Position numbers and translations under genes: made by a program
Shown: piece by piece, positions 34,294 to 42,846 of the stretch
How the letters are laid out: every line of letters begins with the position of its first letter
Numbering within the stretch: the stretch's first letter is position 1
Source of the DNA: an uncultured Eubacteriales bacterium
GTDB lineage: Bacteria; Bacillota; Clostridia; Lachnospirales; Lachnospiraceae
Assembly: GCA_949292785.1 (NCBI GenBank)
Contig: CASFBK010000005.1
Span: 1-64,000, forward strand
Direction: 5' to 3'
DNA: 64,000 nucleotides
The notes under the pieces: generated by a model
What the model saw: the letters and a program-made list of their open reading frames with translations, nothing else
Told to the model about the DNA's origin: nothing
The model's database searches: none

Positions 34294-35760
34294 CTATCTT
34301 CCTAATTCCTGTAATACTTCCTGAATCAGCACCCGCTCATCCATTGGGTACTTTTTGCCCTTAATTTCCTGATAATCCTCGTGTCCTTTTCCGGCAAGTA
34401 CAATAACATCCCCCGGCTTGCCATGCTCAATGGCATATTTGATGGCTTCCTTACGGTCTATGATTTCTACATAGTTTCCATCTGTCTTGGCGATACCAAT
34501 TTTAATATCATCAATAATCGCCTGCGGCTCTTCAAATCTTGGATTGTCAGAAGTAATAATGGTTAAGTCTGCCATTTTGCCGGAAACCTCGCCCATCTCA
34601 TAACGGCGCAGCTTAGAACGGTTGCCGCCGCATCCAAAGAGACATACCAGACGCTTTGGACGGTACTCTCTTAAAGAGGATAATAAGCTTTCTAAGCTCA
34701 TGGCATTGTGGGCATAGTCAATCATCAACGTAAAGTCATCCGATACCTTAATCATTTCAATTCTGCCCTTGACCTTTGCGACCTTTAATGCCTTTTTCAT
34801 GTCTTCTTCCGTTACCTTAAAATGACGGCAGATTGCAATGGCGGTCAGAGAATTGTATACACTGAATTTGCCCGGTACATCAATTTCTACGTCCATATTG
34901 ACCAGTCCTCTCGCCTGATAGGACACGCCAAGGTAGCCCGGCTTACTTACAAGTTCTGTATTTACCGCACGTAAGTCTGCCTTTTCGGAAAAACCAAAGG
35001 TCTCAATGGTACAGGTATGACCCTCAATGACATTTTCACAATGCGCATCGTCTATGTTTACAATCCCAATCTTACACTGCTTGAATAATAAGCCTTTGCA
35101 CGCCATATATTCTTCAAAGGATGCATGTTCATTCGGTCCGATATGGTCCGGTTCGATATTGGTGAAAATTCCCATCTCAAAGGTGAAGCCTGCGGTACGG
35201 TGCATCATCAGTCCCTGAGAGGAAACCTCCATTACCACGCACTGACAGCCTGCCTCTACCATTTTCCGAAAATACTGCTGAATCACATAGGACTCCGGTG
35301 TGGTGTTACTTGCGGGAATCACTTCGTCTCCTATAATGGCTTCGATGGTTCCGATCAGTCCTACCTTATATCCTGCATTTTCCAGAATGGACTTTACCAT
35401 ATAAGTGGTAGTTGTCTTTCCCTTTGTTCCGGTGACACCAATGACTTTTAATTCTTCTGCCGGATGATGGAACCATGCAGCAGATACCAATGCAAGACCG
35501 TAGCGGGTATCTTTGGTGCGGATTACGGTAAGTGTGTCCGGTGCCTCCACTTCATCCTGTACCAAAACGGCGGCTGCACCTTTCCGGGCTGCTTCTGCCA
35601 CAAAAGTATGTCCGTCTACCACGGTTCCTTTGATACATACAAACAGACAGCCTTTCGTGATTTTTCTGGAATCATATACTAAATCTGTAATCTCTATCTC
35701 TGTGTCGCCCTGTACGGTTTCATAGTCCAGACGCTCCAACAGGCTTGTCAACTTCTCCAT
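34294..35760 (-). CDS. murE: UDP-MurNAc-tripeptide ligase (DAP-type)
   Basis: A 488-residue Mur ligase: N-terminal MurNAc-binding domain (DTEIEITDLVYDSRKITKGCLFVC), ATP site VTGTKGKTTTTYMVKSIL near residues 110-127, central HIGPNEHASFEEY, and the C-terminal substrate motif SDNPRFEEPQ. From family knowledge, DNPR marks meso-diaminopimelate rather than lysine as the added residue, so the organism has DAP-type peptidoglycan. ATG 35,760 fits GAGGA better than ATG 35,766. First gene of the priA operon side, 27 nt before priA. Confidence 0.95.
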   Translation of the reverse strand: MEKLTSLLERLDYETVQGDTEIEITDLVYDSRKITKGCLFVCIKGTVVDGHTFVAEAARKGAAAVLVQDEVEAPDTLTVIRTKDTRYGLALVSAAWFHHPAEELKVIGVTGTKGKTTTTYMVKSILENAGYKVGLIGTIEAIIGDEVIPASNTTPESYVIQQYFRKMVEAGCQCVVMEVSSQGLMMHRTAGFTFEMGIFTNIEPDHIGPNEHASFEEYMACKGLLFKQCKIGIVNIDDAHCENVIEGHTCTIETFGFSEKADLRAVNTELVSKPGYLGVSYQARGLVNMDVEIDVPGKFSVYNSLTAIAICRHFKVTEEDMKKALKVAKVKGRIEMIKVSDDFTLMIDYAHNAMSLESLLSSLREYRPKRLVCLFGCGGNRSKLRRYEMGEVSGKMADLTIITSDNPRFEEPQAIIDDIKIGIAKTDGNYVEIIDRKEAIKYAIEHGKPGDVIVLAGKGHEDYQEIKGKKYPMDERVLIQEVLQELGR

Positions 35761-35854
35761 TTTCATTCCTCTTTTCCAAAAAGCATATTCGTTTTATTAT
35801 ATGATATATACGGGAATTTTGCAAGTAAAGAGGTTTTTCTTTCATGATACCAAA

Positions 35855-35896
35855 AGACAGAGTACCCCGGGTGCTCTCACCTTAGATACTCTGTCT
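35855..35896 (-). terminator. Terminator after the GH87 gene
   Basis: Arms AGACAGAGTA and TACTCTGTCT (10 bp) with a ~22-nt inner part; on the minus strand it is followed by TTTT. It isolates the glucanase transcript from murE. Confidence 0.75.
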
Positions 35897-35905
35897 GTTT
35901 AAAAT

Positions 35906-38900
35906 TTACCAGTTGTTTCCTTCGCCGCGTATTACCTTAAAGTCTGTACTCTGCTTTTCTCCATAGACAGAAGCAATTCCGGCATTATTGATTTTAACAT
36001 TTTCGAAAGAAGCTTCCCCAATACAGCTTCCCTGTCCCTGCTCTGCACAAAGAACGAACTTGATTCCGTAACGTGTCGGATTATTTACTGTAACATTTTC
36101 CAGACGGATATTGCTCATGCTGATTTTATTCGGATACATGGTCTGGAATTGTACTCCAAAGTATACCGGCTCGTTAATGTCTACATTTTTAATCACAATA
36201 TTTTGCAGCGCTCTGTCTCCGGCATAAATCCAGATAGCTCCAAAGTTCTGATAATCATTAATCTTATCATCTGCTCCCACACTGGTCCAGAAATCTCCAC
36301 CACAGCGTTCCAATGTCACACCGTCATATACGGTATCCTTATCTCCAAATCCCATTGTATTATAACCAAAGCTATAACTGCTTATTGTGATACCCGGATA
36401 GGTCAGCGTATCGGCTCCGTAAAGATTCTTGAACACATTGTCTGAACCACCGTAAACAGCAAATGCTGCTGCACGTCGTGTACACACTGCGGTAAGGTTC
36501 GAATACTCATTTCCTACGTTATAGGAGCCTCCTGCATCTGCTGCACTAAATAATGCAAACGCATCGTCTCCGGTTCCTCTTGCGTAACAGTTTGTAATCA
36601 GATTGTAGCTAGAGCCATTTGTCATATTTATACCGTCTGCAAAGGTATTCTTAATTCTACAATCCTTAAACGTATTATAGGAAGAATTGACGCCCCAATA
36701 CAAGCAGATAAAATGCTCTGCCCAGATGTTTTCTACGGTTACATTCTGCATTCCATTTCCATCAATGAATTTTCCCGGTCCGTCAATACGGTACTGATAG
36801 TTGCCCCAGGCAGACAGATTCTTAATGGTACTTCCATTTGCGGAAGAAGCAATATTAAATCCTACATCTGTGTTAGAACGATCCTGAGGTGCCACAAGCT
36901 TCGTGTACCATGGACCTGCGCCAATGATTTCCGTTGCACGTCCATACAGGAAAATCTTATTATCAATGGTCCATTCTCCTGCGGGAATAAAAATACCCGC
37001 TTTGGTATCATCCTGACGGAACTCGTTTAATGCCTGTTCGATTGACTTACTTTCTGAAACTTCTACATAGCGGTCTGGATCCGGATTTTCTGCTGCCGGC
37101 GCCACCGCTTCTGCCTCCAGCATATCTACATAAATCCAGGAAACATCTCCTGCATCCATCTGGATTCTAATCTTTGTTCCTGCCGGAAGTACCTCATCCA
37201 GCAAAAGATTTGCATCTTCATAAAGCCAATATGCCTTTTCCCCGGAATTATCATATCCCAGTCTCGTTAAAGTGGACGGTGTCGCATATACATAAGAATA
37301 TTTGGTACTTACATCAAAGGTTCCTTTTTTCACACCATCTGCATACATACTGATGGTTCCGGAGGTTCCCTCCTCAATCGCATTTCGCAGTACAAAGCCA
37401 TTGGCTGGTGCGCTTAATGTAAATTCTACATATTCACCTTCCCTATCCAAAAGTACCGCTGAACGTCCGGAAGCCTCTCCCGCATAATCTCCTAATACAT
37501 AATTTTTTTCTAAGGTAGTACCATTGGTCTTGTTTGCCTTATCTTCTGCTTCCATTACCGTAAACGGAAGATTTGCTCCCCGTCCGGAATAGATTGCAGT
37601 TGTCATTGTATTATTTGCCCGTTTTACTTCTACTTCATTCTCGTCTTCGGAAACACTACAAACCAGGGTATAATTTCCGTCCTGCGCTGTCCAGGTTCCC
37701 ATAGTCAGACTTTCCGCAGCGCCTGCTTCTAAGCTTCCGTTATAGGAAGCATGGTAGCTTTCCACTGTGTTTCCGGATGCATCCTTTAAGATAAGTGTTA
37801 CTGCATGTTCTCCTTCCTTTGATGCAATATTTCCCTGGTTTTTCAGATTAACGGTAAATGTTACTGTGTCTCCTGCGCTTGGATTGGATGGCAGATAGGA
37901 AACATACGGAACCAAATCAGCACTTTCCGTTTCCTCTACAGGTAAATCCGGACTTGGAGCCTTCACCCCATATACCTCCATCTCTGCGACCTGCCCGTTG
38001 GTGGCACCGCTGTTTGCTGTAAAGCGCAGCTGTACCTCATTTACTTTACCACTTACCGGAATGGTTACCTGATTTCCGGCAGCCGGATCAAATGTATAGT
38101 CTGCTGCTTCTTTTAACTGCTTATATTCGTTTTCTCCTTCCACACGTCCAAGTATCTCTATCCGCTGTGTACGTGCAGACCATACGCTGTCCGGGTTCAG
38201 CTTCAACACGATTTTTGTTAAATCAGCGTTTATCCCAAGATTCATGGTAAGAGTTCCCGGATAAGCTCCCGGCGCTCCCTCCCAATAGGTACTGGTATCA
38301 CCATCATTTACATTTTCTGCTTTGAAAATATGTACATAAGAGCTGGCAGAAACACTTTTTCCATCAGAAAGCTTTTCTTCCGTACCACTTTCCGTTCCGG
38401 TTTCGTCTCCATTTCCTTCGGTTTCTCCTTCATTTCCTCCGGTTTCTCCTTCGTTTCCTCCGGTTTCTCCTTCATTTCCTCCGGTTTCTCCTTCATTTCC
38501 TCCGGTTTCTCCAGTCTCTCCACCCTGATTATCATTATTGTATTTTCCCCCGGTGCTCGCATCCAGTTCACTGGTATCTCTTCTGCTTCCGTCACCGGTT
38601 TCCACTGTTACATCCTGCATATCCAACTGGAATCCGTTCTGCACCAGATACGGTTCCTGCTCTGTCATATTCTGAAGCTTCAGCCCATCTACCGACACAC
38701 TTCCGTTTCTGGTATAAACCATGATTGCCTTACCCGTATGCGGCTCAGTAAATCTTGATGTAGTCACTCCATCCAGACCTACTGTGTTAATCAAGGTATT
38801 ATGAAACTTAATTCCACTGAAACCACCACCATATCCAAGCTGAATTGCGCTTCTTTGGGTATTGTAAATCTGATTGTTTTCAAAGGTAATATTGCGGATT

Positions 38901-40945
38901 TCTCCAGTAGACGCCTCAAGGTCAATGGCTCCGCGCTCTCCACCGTAGCAGTCATTACTGGTACCACAGTTGACAATCACATTGTTAAAGAACTTAATTT
39001 CTTTTGTATTCTCAAAATGATATCCCGGGAATGTGGTATTTAAACGAATTCCGGAACCTTTAAATCCATCTTTGATATAGTTATTATAAATCTGATGTCC
39101 GTCTCCGCCGAAAATAGCAATTCCGCCTGCACGCCAGTTATTTTCAATCGTGTTATAACGGAACGTGTTATTTACTCCCATGGCGGCTCCCATGGTACTG
39201 TCCGGCCACACTGCTAAGCCATCATCCCCATTATTTCTGACACTACAATTCTGTACCGTAGAATTACTGGTTCCCTGACAGAAATTAACGCCATCTGCCA
39301 GATTATTGCGGATACGTCCATTTGCGATTACAAGCCCTGTGGTTGCCGTAATTGGTTCATGATAATCTCCAATCCAAAAGCCACACTCAAAGTGCTCTTC
39401 CCAAAAATCATGAATATATGTATTTGTTCCAAAGGTATCCATAAAACACTTATAGACTGCCTCCTGTCCGTAGCGGGAACGAAGCATAGAGCTGATATAT
39501 ACATTACAGAACTCTACATTTTCCCAATTATCAGTACCTGAGATACCACCGCTCTGTTTCTGGTCAGAGGTAAAGTGGATATTGGTGTGCCAGATACCGG
39601 CGCCTGTTATCAACATATTTTGAGCATCAATTCTCCAGATAGCTCCAAGGTCGAACTGACCTTCCGGAATATAAACATCCTTTCCATCTGTGTTTGCTTT
39701 CTCTACACATGCTTCAAATGCCGCCAAATCATCCTTTCCGTCATCCGCAACTGCTCCAAATTCTGTAACAGAATACGCGTTTTCAGGCTTTGTGATTGCT
39801 TCTGGTACCTCTTCTGTTTCAATAAAATCGACACCATATTCTAATGCGTCTCCTTTATTTTTTTGTATCTTAATGGTATCTCCTGCTTTTAAAGACTGAT
39901 TTAACTTAAAATGTACCTCATCAAAGCGAAATCTCGGCGCTCCTCCTGGTGCATCAGAAGGCTGGTCTCCATTAAAATACTGCCATGACCAATAGGAAGA
40001 AAGTGATACGGTCTGATCCTTTACCCCATTTACATAGACATCTAAAGAACCGTTCAATCCCATACCATCTGCAGAATCCGGCATAGTAAAGCGCATGGTG
40101 ACTCCATCTGCCGCTTCCTTTACGGTCCATTCCACATAAGCCCCATTGGATGGAAGTGCAACATATTGCTGGTTAGATGCTTCTGCTGCCGTCTTATTTA
40201 CATCGAAATCAAAGGCTTCACAAAGACGTGCATCTCCACCTCTTGCTGCATTTTCAGACTCATATCTGGTATAAGGAACCGTTGCTCCAAGTGTACCCTC
40301 TACCGGTTCTGGCACCACAATCTCATGTCCCGGCTTCTCTATCGGGTCTACCGGGTCTATTGGGTCTACCGGGTCCACCGGGTCCACTGGGTCTACCGGA
40401 TCCACCGGGTCTACCGGGTCTACCGGGTCTACCGGATCGGTAGTCCCTTCGGATTCAATTACCCATTTCGCACTATCCCATGCATCATAAATTGTGGAAC
40501 ACTCTACGTATTCATTCTGATTTTCTACATTCAGGTATCTGTCCCCCTGCCAGGAATTGCGAATCCGGCTCATACCTGCACCTGCATCTTCAATATACCA
40601 TCTTGCACTGTACCAGGTATCCTGAATAGAAGAACTTTCCACGTATTCCTTGAGATTTTCTATATTCAGATAATTTCCGGACTCCTGATTCTTAATTCTT
40701 ACAGAACCATCGCCTGCCTCTACCAGTTCCCACTTTGCACTCTCACCGACAGAATCCTTATCTGCATACTTCAGTTGTCCGTTTTCCTCATAGAGATACA
40801 TCTGCTTCCAGACATTCTTAATCATAACAGCAGAAGCTGCTGCTCTTACCTGAGGTACATCCAGACAAAACATTTGAAAAACCATTGCCACTGCCAACAC
40901 AATGGCAAAGCTTCTTCGTCCACACCCTTTTACATTCTTATTCAT
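35906..40945 (-). CDS. Secreted two-domain GH87 alpha-1,3-glucanase
   Basis: A 1679-residue secreted enzyme. Order: signal peptide (1-~37); fascin-like beta-trefoil (~40-165); PVD repeat linker (~168-203); CBM35/6-like sandwich (~220-385); GH87 parallel beta-helix 1 (~392-800); EG-rich linker (~805-850); F5/8 discoidin-like domain (~855-1000); CARDB-like domain (~1010-1115); CBM35/6-like sandwich (~1125-1275); beta-helix 2 (~1285-1679). Both helices keep ADG(V/I)N followed by GDD: D551, D574, D575 in the first and D1437, D1460, D1461 in the second. The +23/+24 spacing equals the three-Asp arrangement I recall for GH87. GH87 cuts alpha-1,3-glucan (mutan, fungal wall glucan) or nigeran. No LPxTG or SLH anchor is visible. 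No LacI operator is seen before it; it follows pgmB by 109 nt. Confidence 0.85.
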   Translation of the reverse strand: MNKNVKGCGRRSFAIVLAVAMVFQMFCLDVPQVRAAASAVMIKNVWKQMYLYEENGQLKYADKDSVGESAKWELVEAGDGSVRIKNQESGNYLNIENLKEYVESSSIQDTWYSARWYIEDAGAGMSRIRNSWQGDRYLNVENQNEYVECSTIYDAWDSAKWVIESEGTTDPVDPVDPVDPVDPVDPVDPVDPVDPIDPVDPIEKPGHEIVVPEPVEGTLGATVPYTRYESENAARGGDARLCEAFDFDVNKTAAEASNQQYVALPSNGAYVEWTVKEAADGVTMRFTMPDSADGMGLNGSLDVYVNGVKDQTVSLSSYWSWQYFNGDQPSDAPGGAPRFRFDEVHFKLNQSLKAGDTIKIQKNKGDALEYGVDFIETEEVPEAITKPENAYSVTEFGAVADDGKDDLAAFEACVEKANTDGKDVYIPEGQFDLGAIWRIDAQNMLITGAGIWHTNIHFTSDQKQSGGISGTDNWENVEFCNVYISSMLRSRYGQEAVYKCFMDTFGTNTYIHDFWEEHFECGFWIGDYHEPITATTGLVIANGRIRNNLADGVNFCQGTSNSTVQNCSVRNNGDDGLAVWPDSTMGAAMGVNNTFRYNTIENNWRAGGIAIFGGDGHQIYNNYIKDGFKGSGIRLNTTFPGYHFENTKEIKFFNNVIVNCGTSNDCYGGERGAIDLEASTGEIRNITFENNQIYNTQRSAIQLGYGGGFSGIKFHNTLINTVGLDGVTTSRFTEPHTGKAIMVYTRNGSVSVDGLKLQNMTEQEPYLVQNGFQLDMQDVTVETGDGSRRDTSELDASTGGKYNNDNQGGETGETGGNEGETGGNEGETGGNEGETGGNEGETEGNGDETGTESGTEEKLSDGKSVSASSYVHIFKAENVNDGDTSTYWEGAPGAYPGTLTMNLGINADLTKIVLKLNPDSVWSARTQRIEILGRVEGENEYKQLKEAADYTFDPAAGNQVTIPVSGKVNEVQLRFTANSGATNGQVAEMEVYGVKAPSPDLPVEETESADLVPYVSYLPSNPSAGDTVTFTVNLKNQGNIASKEGEHAVTLILKDASGNTVESYHASYNGSLEAGAAESLTMGTWTAQDGNYTLVCSVSEDENEVEVKRANNTMTTAIYSGRGANLPFTVMEAEDKANKTNGTTLEKNYVLGDYAGEASGRSAVLLDREGEYVEFTLSAPANGFVLRNAIEEGTSGTISMYADGVKKGTFDVSTKYSYVYATPSTLTRLGYDNSGEKAYWLYEDANLLLDEVLPAGTKIRIQMDAGDVSWIYVDMLEAEAVAPAAENPDPDRYVEVSESKSIEQALNEFRQDDTKAGIFIPAGEWTIDNKIFLYGRATEIIGAGPWYTKLVAPQDRSNTDVGFNIASSANGSTIKNLSAWGNYQYRIDGPGKFIDGNGMQNVTVENIWAEHFICLYWGVNSSYNTFKDCRIKNTFADGINMTNGSSYNLITNCYARGTGDDAFALFSAADAGGSYNVGNEYSNLTAVCTRRAAAFAVYGGSDNVFKNLYGADTLTYPGITISSYSFGYNTMGFGDKDTVYDGVTLERCGGDFWTSVGADDKINDYQNFGAIWIYAGDRALQNIVIKNVDINEPVYFGVQFQTMYPNKISMSNIRLENVTVNNPTRYGIKFVLCAEQGQGSCIGEASFENVKINNAGIASVYGEKQSTDFKVIRGEGNNW
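38400..38520. repeat. 21-bp tandem repeat coding the EG-rich linker
   Basis: About five copies of a 21-bp unit (plus strand TTCATTTCCTCCGGTTTCTCC) encode GGNEGET repeats joining the first catalytic domain to the discoidin-like domain. Near-identical units suggest copy-number change by slippage. Confidence 0.85.
40341..40440. repeat. 9-bp tandem repeat coding the PVD linker
   Basis: About eleven copies of a 9-bp unit (TCTACCGGG and variants) encode a (Pro-Val-Asp)n linker with a few Ile changes, between the beta-trefoil and the first CBM-like domain. Confidence 0.9.
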
Positions 40946-41054
40946 TTTTTACAACCCTTTCCTTTTTACATTTTTTGCTGCTACATCATTTCCTTTCTTT
41001 TTTTATTCACCCCCTTCTCCATATTAATTAAGTCTTTTCCTTCCTCTATTCCCC

Positions 41055-41705
41055 TTAAGCTTCTATGATTGTCTGCCAGTCAATGGCTTCATCGAGCCCT
41101 CTGGCTTCATATACCGCTTCTAAGGATTGATAATAGGGACCTACCCCCAAAGACTTCATGCCTGCTGCCTTAGCTGCTACAATTCCCGCCGCGGAATCTT
41201 CTACTACTACACACTCCTCCGGCGCTAATTCTAATTTTTTTGCCGCTACCAGAAATACCTCCGGGTCCGGCTTTGATTTGGTAATATCCAGCCCACAGCT
41301 TACTTTATCGATGAAATCTGCCAGTCCTGTTTTTTCAAGAATGACCGGTGTATTCTTGCTTACGGAGCCTACTGCAATTTTAAGCCCCCGTTTTCTCAAA
41401 TCAGCCAGGGTGTCAAAAGCTCCCGGCAGAACTGCGCTCTTATCCAGTTCCTGTAACAGTTCCTTGTAATAGTCATTTTTTCTTTCTGCCAGCGCTTCTT
41501 TTTCTTCCTGAGAATAGTTCTTACTGCCCTTTTGCAATACTACCTCCAAAGACTCCATACGGCTTACACCACGCTGTTTTTCATTATCCTCTTTGTTAAA
41601 CGCGGTAATGCCAAGCTCATCTGCAAGCTTTTTCCACGCTTTATAGTGAAGTTCATCTGTTGATACTAAAACACCATCCAAATCAAATATAATTCCTTTT
41701 ATCAT
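41055..41705 (-). CDS. pgmB: Beta-phosphoglucomutase
   Basis: A 216-residue HAD-superfamily enzyme: nucleophile motif IIFDLDGVLVSTDELHY at residues 4-20, cap residues EDNEKQRGVSRMESLE, motif II VGSVSKN, motif III Lys in SKPDPEVF and motif IV CVVVEDSAAGIVAAKAAGM. It converts beta-glucose-1-phosphate, the product of inverting GH65 phosphorylases, to glucose-6-phosphate. The ATG at 41,705 has GGAG 9 nt upstream; the frame extends to 41,756 through an Asn/Lys-rich leader that is not conserved. It diverges from lacI, with an operator between them. Confidence 0.93.
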   Translation of the reverse strand: MIKGIIFDLDGVLVSTDELHYKAWKKLADELGITAFNKEDNEKQRGVSRMESLEVVLQKGSKNYSQEEKEALAERKNDYYKELLQELDKSAVLPGAFDTLADLRKRGLKIAVGSVSKNTPVILEKTGLADFIDKVSCGLDITKSKPDPEVFLVAAKKLELAPEECVVVEDSAAGIVAAKAAGMKSLGVGPYYQSLEAVYEARGLDEAIDWQTIIEA

Positions 41706-41761
41706 TTCTTTTTTCTCCTTTTTGTTGTTATTATTTTTAATTATTTTTCTTCTCATTTTTA

Positions 41762-41813
41762 TTGTAAAAACTTATAAATCGTGTTATCTTTATAAGTAGT
41801 TTAACCTTAAACT
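41762..41813 (+). promoter_or_regulatory. lacI promoter with glucan-locus operator
   Basis: TTGTAA (41,762-41,767) and TATCTT (41,785-41,790) are 17 nt apart. The operator AGTTTAACCTTAAACT (41,798-41,813) covers the expected start site; it equals the importer operators except for one centre base. A second dyad CTTATAA...TTATAAG spans 41,771-41,796. The site can control both lacI and divergent pgmB. Confidence 0.75.
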
Positions 41814-41832
41814 TTTGGAAAGGAGTTTTCCC

Positions 41833-42846
41833 ATGGCTACGATTAAAGATATTGCCACACTCACCGGTGTAAGCTGTACTACCGTCTCTAATGTGATACA
41901 TGGAAAACCGGGGCGGGTATCTGCGGAAACCGTTGCAAAAATAGAACGTGCCATTCAGGAGCTGGGCTATGTACCTAATATGTCTGCCCGTTCTCTGGTA
42001 TCTAATTCCTCTAAAGTGATAGCACTTATCAATCATACCGTAACACGCAAGGATTCCAACTTTATGGATGACCCTTTTCAGGCATCCTTTGTTGGTATTA
42101 TTGAATCCATTTTACGTGAACATGGATATTACTTAATGGTCCGTACTGTAGATACTGCGAATGAACTGCTTACCTTTTTGCGGAACTGGAATATCGACGG
42201 ACTGTTCATTACAGGTATTTTCCGTGACAGCTTCTTTGATTCCCTTTTTTCATTGACGCTTCCCATTGTCTTTATTGACAGTTATGTACACCACCCTAAC
42301 TTCTGTAACGTAGGGTTAGAGGACTTTCAGGGCAGCTATACCGCTACCAAACACCTGATTGAAAAAGGTCATAAAAAAATTGCCTTTGCTTCTCCAAGCA
42401 TCCGTGACGGCGGCGTGTTACAGGAACGCTTTCTTGGATACCGCGCAGCATTGACGGAATACTCCATTCCCTTTGATCAAAACCTGGTCTTTGAATACGA
42501 AATGGACTTGGAATCCTGCAAAGCTCTTACTGCACAGCTTATACAGATTCCGGAGCTTACTGCTGTAGTCACCACTGCCGATATTATGGCTGCCGGCGTA
42601 ATGACCGGTCTGCGTGATGCCGGTGTCCGGGTACCGGATGACCTCTCCATTGTAGGCTTTGATGACCTGAACATCTCCCAGATGCTGACACCACCGCTTA
42701 CTACGATTCATCAGGATATGATGGAAAAGGGTCGGCTTGCCGTAAATTTTATGATACAAAAATTAGAAGGCAAGACACTTTCCCAAACAGAAATCGCCTT
42801 GCCCATACATCTGGTAGAGCGACAAAGTGTTAAATCGTTACTGTAA
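41833..42846 (+). CDS. LacI-family regulator of the alpha-glucan locus
   Basis: A 337-residue regulator: LacI-type helix-turn-helix and hinge (ATIKDIATLTGVSCTTVSNVIHGK...ARSLVSNSSKVIAL) at residues 2-65, then a periplasmic-binding-protein-like sensor domain with SIVGFDDLNISQMLTPPLTTI near the C-terminus. It is expected to bind the GTTTAACGTTAAAC-type sites and release them on binding a nigerose-type sugar or phosphosugar. The ATG at 41,833 has AAAGGAG 7 nt upstream; the operator lies just before that. Its stop overlaps the convergent phosphorylase gene by 9 nt. Confidence 0.9.
   Translation: MATIKDIATLTGVSCTTVSNVIHGKPGRVSAETVAKIERAIQELGYVPNMSARSLVSNSSKVIALINHTVTRKDSNFMDDPFQASFVGIIESILREHGYYLMVRTVDTANELLTFLRNWNIDGLFITGIFRDSFFDSLFSLTLPIVFIDSYVHHPNFCNVGLEDFQGSYTATKHLIEKGHKKIAFASPSIRDGGVLQERFLGYRAALTEYSIPFDQNLVFEYEMDLESCKALTAQLIQIPELTAVVTTADIMAAGVMTGLRDAGVRVPDDLSIVGFDDLNISQMLTPPLTTIHQDMMEKGRLAVNFMIQKLEGKTLSQTEIALPIHLVERQSVKSLL

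Noticed and set aside
38308-38595. Repetitive KPEEMKE minus-strand frame and its plus-strand counterpart
   Set aside because: Both are other-frame readings of the 21-bp linker repeats inside the GH87 gene.
40341-40440. Possible CRISPR-like array
   Set aside because: The 9-bp units are contiguous with no spacers and encode an in-frame linker.
40166-41068. 300-codon plus-strand open frame opposite the glucanase gene
   Set aside because: It is antisense to the repeat-rich 5' part of the GH87 gene, has repeated YRVYRV-type sequence from the 9-bp repeats, and no ribosome site. It is a shadow frame.
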